Shown here: piece by piece, positions 58,299-64,000 of the stretch
Layout of the letters: every line of letters begins with the position of its first letter
Numbering within the stretch: position 1 is the stretch's first letter
Assembly (NCBI GenBank): GCA_947034885.2
Contig: OX344753.2
Coordinates: 8,928,001 to 8,992,000, forward strand
DNA: 64,000 bases
Reading direction: 5' to 3'
Source: Thuidium tamariscinum
Lineage: Eukaryota > Streptophyta > Bryopsida > Hypnales > Thuidiaceae
The notes under the pieces: generated by a model
Database searches by the model: none
Told to the model about the DNA's origin: nothing
What the model saw: only the letters and a program-made list of their open reading frames with translations
Program-made: the position numbers and the translations under genes

Positions 58299-58370
58299 CT
58301 CGAATCTTCACTCGAATCTTCACTCGAATCTTCACTCGATCTTCACTTCAATCTTCACTTGAATTTTCCA
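58299..58370 (+). repeat. 12-bp tandem repeat (CTCGAATCTTCA)
   Basis: About five and a half units, decaying to CTTCAATCTTCA. Single units recur near 58755-58800. Confidence 0.85.
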
Positions 58371-58869
58371 TAAGTCTATCTTGTAGTAGCTCTATAGGAA
58401 TAAGGTGAAGGTGTGTAATAAGAAACAAATCCTCGGACGGGTAAAACGAGACGACCAAACCACGAGCTGACCGTCCGAAAAAATGACTCCTAAACTTCAA
58501 AACTACGGTGACCAAAAAGCACCTTTCACCGGTAGGAACAACATAGAAGATTGACCATGTGGGTGATCAATCCCACTTCGTTGCCACAAACAAGAAATGG
58601 GGCAAATAACTGTCATAAGAATGACTCTATAGCCCGCAACCAAGTTTACAATGCAAAATGGAAATAACAACTAGCCTCCAAAACCGACTGGGAAAAACAA
58701 GAAAATCACAACGAGCCTCCAAAACCGACTAAGAAAAACAAGCCACAAGCCACACACTCGAATCTTCAATCTTCTCCCCTTTTGAGTCCCAAATCTTCAA
58801 TCTTGAGTCTTGAAAACTTCTTTCACTTTCAAACTTGAAGAAATCCTAACAAGAACTAAGTGAAACTAG

Positions 58870-58915
58870 GTCCCATACAAGCTGGGACCTTTCATCTAGT
58901 ATCACAGGTGCTCTA
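58870..58915 (+). other. Primer-binding-site-like sequence of an LTR element
   Basis: GGGACCTTTCATCTAGTATCA is followed by CAGGTGCTC. This resembles the LTR end and tRNA-Met primer site (TGGTATCAGAGC) of plant retrotransposons, with an extra base or two. GGTCCCATACAAGCTGGGACC just before it forms a short hairpin. Degenerate, so tentative. Confidence 0.3.
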
Positions 58916-60081
58916 AGAACTCAAATGCTAAGTGCTTTAGCAATTTAGAAAGTTAAGAGCATGAACTAATCACTCACAAAATTTGAGCCTATTCTAAGAT
59001 ACTGTCCAAAAGTTATATGAGAGTAATGTAGAAGTCCTCCTCCTTCTTCTTAAACAATCACTGCCTCTTTAAATCTCAATAATTTTTGATTGAAAGATCC
59101 AACTACTAAGTGTGAGAGCAATTTAAAAAGCTCTCACTAATATCTATAACTTGTGAAAATATCAGAATGATCTAAAATACTGTCCAAAAGTTATGAAAGG
59201 TAGAGTCTCGGCCTTCTCAAATAAGAAGGTAAGAAATTTTCTAATTTTTGATACTACATAAGTTTTGCATTACAACTCCAATTTATATAAATAAACTCAA
59301 TTTGTAAAGATAAAATGATGATCTATCACGTCTCAAAGTTTCAATTCCATAAAAAAAAACTAACCAAAAGTTGTGGGCGTTGAAGATACGGCCTCCCTCC
59401 TTCAAGTCCAAACTCCACTTCAAACTTTGGCACCTCATAACTTTTTGATAAAAACTCTAAAAGGCACGTATCATATCTTTTTAGAAAGATACACATAAAG
59501 AAAATACACCCTTCAAAATTCAAGTCAAACAAACAAGTATTACAAAAGTTATAGCTTGTTGAATCCTCTGACCTTTTAATGGAGATTCTTGGGTCTTTAC
59601 AATTTCAAACTCTCATAACTTTTGACTCCCAAATTCAAATCCAAATCCAACTTGTGAACACTCTTTAGAAAGCTTTCAACACAAAGAATGTCATGCCAAA
59701 ATTTCATTACTCAATTCTTCATGCTCAATGAGCTACATTAATCCGAAATTCGGCCAAAAACCTCCAAAATACACACACACACTTCTCTCTCTCCACACAC
59801 CAACTAAGCATCTTTTCCCTAATTTCCTCCCCATCATAAGTGAGGGGGTGAGGCACATCAGCCTATATCCCTACCAAAATCTCACCTTCGATTTCAATCA
59901 CTTCTCCATTCACACTCTCCCTTATCACCAAACCCCAAGCTAATTTTCCTATCATCAAATCTTCATCCTACATTTATAATCACACATTGCGATTAAAATA
60001 AAATACTCAAAATATAAAATTAAGAACGAACATTCAATAAATGTTTACTAGAGGTAAAAAACTAGGGTTCCAATTGAAGCT

Positions 60082-60540
60082 TCACTCCATCTGCAGAAAC
60101 TTGAGGATGCGTTTGATTGTCGCGGCGACATAATCAGCACGTTCCGCCTTTGTCAAAGGATTCACCGATGTTTCTAACCATCGTTCGTGACCGCGACTCC
60201 CTTCAATAGGCCTCACCATACCAAAGTATTGTTCGTCATTTAGACCTTCAAAACATTCTTCAAACGTCACTTCACGACTTCCGGGCTCAACATACCCAAC
60301 TTGCAATAAGATTACCAAAGCTCGAGCATCTCGTTGAAGGTTCCCGTGCCACTGTTGCTTCACACGAGGTTGTTTCAATGGTCGAGAAGGCCCAGCTTCA
60401 TCTCGTGGATGTTCACGCGGCAATACAATATCTCGAAACAGAAGAGGTTGATCCGGCAGTTGTGACAATGAAAGTTCAAATTCAGCCTCCGGTTGAGACT
60501 CTTCATCTTGAGACTCAGAAAAAACCCTCCAGTTCAACAT
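60082..60540 (-). CDS. Unrecognised protein, acidic N-terminus (152 aa)
   Basis: An intact frame with protein-like composition. I prefer the start at 60540 (MLNWRVFSESQDEESQPE) over 60627, because the extra N-terminal residues are hydrophobic AT-driven sequence that overlaps the divergent gene. Features: an acidic N-terminal segment, a Pro/Arg stretch (LPREHPRDEAGPSRPLKQPR), and a helical C-terminus (LTKAERADYVAATIKRILKF). No domain recognised. It starts about 80 bp from the start of the divergent ORF at 60617. It could be a retrotransposon gag-like product or a host gene; I cannot tell. Confidence 0.5.
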   Translation of the reverse strand: MLNWRVFSESQDEESQPEAEFELSLSQLPDQPLLFRDIVLPREHPRDEAGPSRPLKQPRVKQQWHGNLQRDARALVILLQVGYVEPGSREVTFEECFEGLNDEQYFGMVRPIEGSRGHERWLETSVNPLTKAERADYVAATIKRILKFLQME

Positions 60541-60616
60541 TCTAGTTCTAACGTAGAAACTAAACTCACTAACAAAATTCAATGAAACTCTAAGGCAAAA
60601 TTGTATTCTTAAATGG

Positions 60617-61000
60617 ATGTTGTACACTTCAATAAAACAACGTCACCTTGAAGTTATTCAAAGAATTAACGTCACCTTGAAGCTATCCAATAAAACATAT
60701 TATAATATGTTTGTACACTATGTAGGAATTTACAACAAGACAACGTCAAGCATCCAAAAAAAATTGACGCAAGTATGTTCGACACTTCGACAAATTGAAG
60801 ATATCCCAGAATCCCCACTTGTTTTCCGCCTTCAAATTGAACTCTTAAAATACAATGAAGGTGAAGACATTGAAGCCTCTATCGAGACGTGGACATCAGG
60901 GCACGTGATTAAGGAGTTCGTCAATGCTTCTACAAAAGAGAGAGAAGTTATTGTCAAATTCGGCAATGGCATAGAAAGAGAGGTTCATTGGGTGGTGTGA
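60617..61000 (+). CDS. Unrecognised protein (127 aa), divergent partner
   Basis: An intact frame from 60617 to the TGA at 60998. The last 70 residues are the most protein-like (LRQIEDIPESPLVFRLQIEL, YNEGEDIEASIETWTS, IKEFVNASTKEREVIVKFG) and may be one small alpha/beta domain. A 27-bp direct repeat (AACGTCACCTTGAAG) occurs twice near the start. No family recognised. The true start may be further in, because the first residues overlap the repeat. Confidence 0.45.
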   Translation: MLYTSIKQRHLEVIQRINVTLKLSNKTYYNMFVHYVGIYNKTTSSIQKKLTQVCSTLRQIEDIPESPLVFRLQIELLKYNEGEDIEASIETWTSGHVIKEFVNASTKEREVIVKFGNGIEREVHWVV

Positions 61001-63229
61001 GCCCTCGATTCGTCACCAAGGACTCACAAGTTCTTTTTTTAGATTCCTACACAATCCAAGACATAGTTAGGCCCATAAAACCCATAAAAGAGGATTGTAG
61101 TCATGTATATTTTTTATTTTTGTCTATTCGCTTTTTCTAGTGTAAATAGGGGTAACTAATAGATTGTATTTCTACTTGACCATGATAAATTAGCTGATAA
61201 TTGATACAAAAGGACTATTTGCAAATTAGATACCAAATAGGCTAATTGGCTAGGATATAAAGTGGGACAAGTAGACAAGTTGAACGTCCAATAGAAGTTA
61301 AGCGGCTCTTCAATTCCCAATGCTAGCTATTAGACCACTTGTCTTCTATTTTCTTATTCACTCTCACACATTGTATAATCAATAGAGTCATGGTTTGCTT
61401 AAGTCAAGTTGCTGTAATTCACACAATTTTTATCAATATAAAAATATATTTTAAAATTATCAAATAATCTTGTGCACAATTGGTGTCACATGTTGTAATA
61501 AGTTGTCCCAATGGATTCGTTGTCTCATAAGTGCAATCAGTTTATGGTACTGGCTTGTAAGTTGCGAGTCAACTTTTTGTTAATTTGGTAGATAGTAGTG
61601 TGCTGTAGTTTAGGAATTGCTTGTCCATTTGTTTTTACAAGTGGCAAATTGTTTAGATGTCAAATTAATACCATTCAACTTTGCGTAGTCTTTGTATAGC
61701 TTTAGCCACAACTTGAAACCTTTTGAGTCTTCCATGAGAGAACGTCCTGGGAGTTGAAGAAATGATTTATGTAAAAATTATATTACAATTCCTAATTGCA
61801 TAAACCAATTAATTCAAAGAGAGAGTTTTAGAGGCCCATCTCCGTTTTGTATGTGCCCCGCGCTTGGTCCTCCCCATTCCATGCCGCCTCCATAGCGTCC
61901 GTCGTTCCGTGTGCGATAGTTAGCCCTTGATCCTCAGTTTATTTCCCTTCAAATCAATTCTCCACCCTTCCTTTTACAATTGTAGTTGAGTTGGAGTTGA
62001 CTCCCTATTCTATTTTTATACTAGTTTCTAGCTACTTCCTATATTAGTCCTCTAACTAAATTCTATGGTTCCTTTTTACTAGTTCTATACTAATCTCTAG
62101 ACTAATTCTATACTAATTCTATACTAATCCTATATTAGTTCCAAGAAAAAGTGTTCAAGGTTGGACCCCAGCTCCAACCTAGCAGACCCTGATACTCGTG
62201 GCCTCCGATACCCTCTAGGGATTCACAATCTCTTGGGATTTCGCGGTCCCTCATAGGACTAGTTTAACCTCGTGAACAAAGAAGAGGGTAAAGAGGGTTT
62301 CTACCTAATTACCAAAGCTAAACATCATAAGGGAGTCAAAGCTTTTTTGTCCCTCATGGGACTAGTTTAACCCTGTAAACAAAAGAAGAAAGAGAAGAGA
62401 GTGGATACAATTTGCAATATACTTTCGAAGTCATCTCACTAGTCACCCCTCGGTTCCTCCCAAGTCTCTTCCACAACATCCTTCACTTGTTTCATAATAC
62501 AAAAGGTGGCCTACCATCAATTAGTATAAGTTCCAATCAAACTTGGGGGGGTCTCAAGTCCCCAAGTGCAAACTACAAGTACCAAGAGTGCAACAACCCC
62601 CCAAAACTATCAAAGGCTCTTTTGGCATAACAAGCCAAAGGAAATCTGGCATAACCCGAGCCCAATAGTACTCCTTCTTTAAATGGTGAGGAGTAAAAGA
62701 GAGAGAGAATGAGAGGAGAATGCCGCCCCTTTTATACTCAAAAGAGAGCAACACTCACCCCTTAATCTACTAAGAAAAACTAGATAAGGGAATTTAGGCG
62801 GTCCGTATATGTTTACCAATCCCAAATCTAACTATCCACTTAAGATCTACGTAATTTGAATTGAGAATTCAAATCCTCACCTAAACCTTACAAGAACTTG
62901 CAAATCTACCTAATTTTACCTTCCCAAAATCTACAAGTTTTTACATGGGAATGGTTCCCATGTGTTCCCACCTACTTTTAGTTTCAATTTTGAAATTACT
63001 TACACCAAGCACTTGGAGCCACCTTTACTAACTTTTTGAGGTGGTACTTGCTTCCACATGTGCCCGTAGTTCCCCACGCGGTCCCTACACGTTCTCCACA
63101 GCCATTGGGGCCCAAATCCTCCAAATTAGCATTGGGGGCCTTAAACCCCATTTTCTCCTCCATGTGTTGTCCCCAAAAGGCTAACTTTTAGAGTTTAGCT
63201 CCCACTAGCAAACGGATTGTGCCATTGGA
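61001..63229. other. Intergenic, LTR-like and simple-sequence DNA
   Basis: No gene recognised. 62080-62150 is rich in (TACTAATTCTA) units. Two near-copies of CCCTCATxGGACTAGTTTAAC occur at 62249 and 62350. Frames at 62412 and 62554 lack any domain. Confidence 0.45.
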
Positions 63230-63900
63230 TCAGTGAGGCCATAATTAGCATGAGGGAAATCCTCCACCCTTCAATCTATGTCCTAAATCTTAATGAAACC
63301 TAGTGTAAGCTAAGGTCAAAGTTGGGATAAATTTCCAACTTTTGGAGTTTGACTTTTTTGGACCCCAATCCTTCACTAAGCTCTTAAATAGATAGAGGGG
63401 GGTAGGAATAGGCCTAAAGTAAGCCTCAATACGATATTGTATGCCCCTGATATGCTGGTCAACTTTCAATACCGCCATTTAAATTGTCATTTGTTGAGGG
63501 ATGTCGCCGATTCGGGATCTTTCACCTATCAATTGGTCTTGAAACTTGGGGAAGCGCTCCGTTAGTGTGAAAACGCCTTGCCGGATTTTTAGTGGGATTT
63601 TACCGCACTTTGGGATATTCTTTTGAATTCCCACCCAAAGACTGTTGTAGTTGACCGCCTGGGAAAATATCCAAACTATCTTGGAAAATTCTCAAACTTT
63701 GGATGGGACCACCTATAGGATCCCCCACATGGATGCAAACTTGCATTCTCACTGCGTTCTCCTGGAATTAGGAAAATGCCCGGTACTTGCAATTCAAGGT
63801 TAGTATTTTGCCCGTATTCTCTTCAATACTATGGGGAGTGGGGGATCCTTCCTAGATTCCCCCATGAGGACTTCCTAACCTAGCTAAGGCCTTTTTAGGC
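63230..63900 (-). repeat. LTR-like repeat, inverted relative of 54420-55200
   Basis: Its reverse complement shares GTAAAATCCCACTAAAAAT and nearby blocks with 54.7-54.9 kb. Ends not defined. Confidence 0.45.
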
Positions 63901-64000
63901 TTCTTACCCTAAACCTACACATCACTATCAATTTAACGTCTATTTGACCAAGACAAGATCTTTTTTCGATACAAACTATCCTAAACCCCTTCTAATGACC

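Noticed and set aside
58430..58490. CTCGGACGG and GACCGTCCG as a further island
   Set aside because: Only one motif on each side and no GC-rich array; likely chance.
1..64000. tRNA or rRNA genes, organelle insertion
   Set aside because: No cloverleaf, conserved rRNA string or plastid/mitochondrial gene was noticed by eye; a tRNAscan or organelle alignment would settle it.

Overview
The window looks like nuclear DNA of a seed plant, most likely a gymnosperm. The reasons are a TIR-NBS-LRR resistance-gene relic with plant-type introns, a plant-type PIF/Harbinger relic, TTTAGGG-type interstitial telomere units, plant ribosomal-protein and V-ATPase gene fragments, and very long AT-rich stretches full of nested repeats with few genes. 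The species is inference; a yew-like conifer would fit but I cannot prove it. No tRNA, rRNA, CRISPR or operon-type structure was seen.

Layout. 1-5.3 kb: AT-rich, no gene seen. 5.3-8.2 kb: broken TIR-NBS-LRR gene (minus). 10.7-11.4 kb: a ribosomal protein L7a (eL8) fragment and another coding-like remnant. 11.7-21.3 kb: one F-box gene (minus) split in frame by an 8,326-bp Ac-like hAT-type element (12279-20604) with an exact 8-bp target duplication. That element holds a 2.43-kb-arm inverted repeat built of 347-bp hairpin repeats. 23.2-24.7 kb: broken gene resembling TET/JBP-type 2-oxoglutarate dioxygenases. 25.9-28.8 kb: two TTAN-flanked elements. 29.1-30.5 kb: Harbinger transposase relic (minus). 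34.0-36.5 kb: more TTAA elements. 36.7-37.2 kb: the 3' end of a V-ATPase subunit B gene (minus). 37.3-46.1 kb: three related-looking single-exon transcription units (two paralogues with a ubiquitin-interacting-like motif, and a protein-kinase-like gene), each just behind a CGTCCG-rich island. 44338-52483: a second 8.1-kb hAT-type element with an exact 8-bp duplication, carrying the second paralogue. 53.3-54.0 kb: a solo end of the same family. 54.5-64 kb: LTR-retrotransposon-like repeats, a minisatellite and a divergent pair of unrecognised ORFs.

How it fits together. The main result is a family of large hAT-type elements whose ends are 240-450-bp arrays of CGGACG/CGTCCG. The two complete copies (8,326 and 8,146 bp) begin CAGGGxTG, as maize Ac does, carry no transposase I can see, and hold other genes or repeats. 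The cargo genes read in one frame except for isolated stop codons. In both paralogues the stop lies where the sister protein has tryptophan, and the three stops in the kinase gene fit the same pattern. A second family with TTAA (or TTCA, TTAT) duplications and CCCYTAAAGG ends is spread through the window; one copy appears to have been split by the second hAT-type element, which gives a relative order of insertion.
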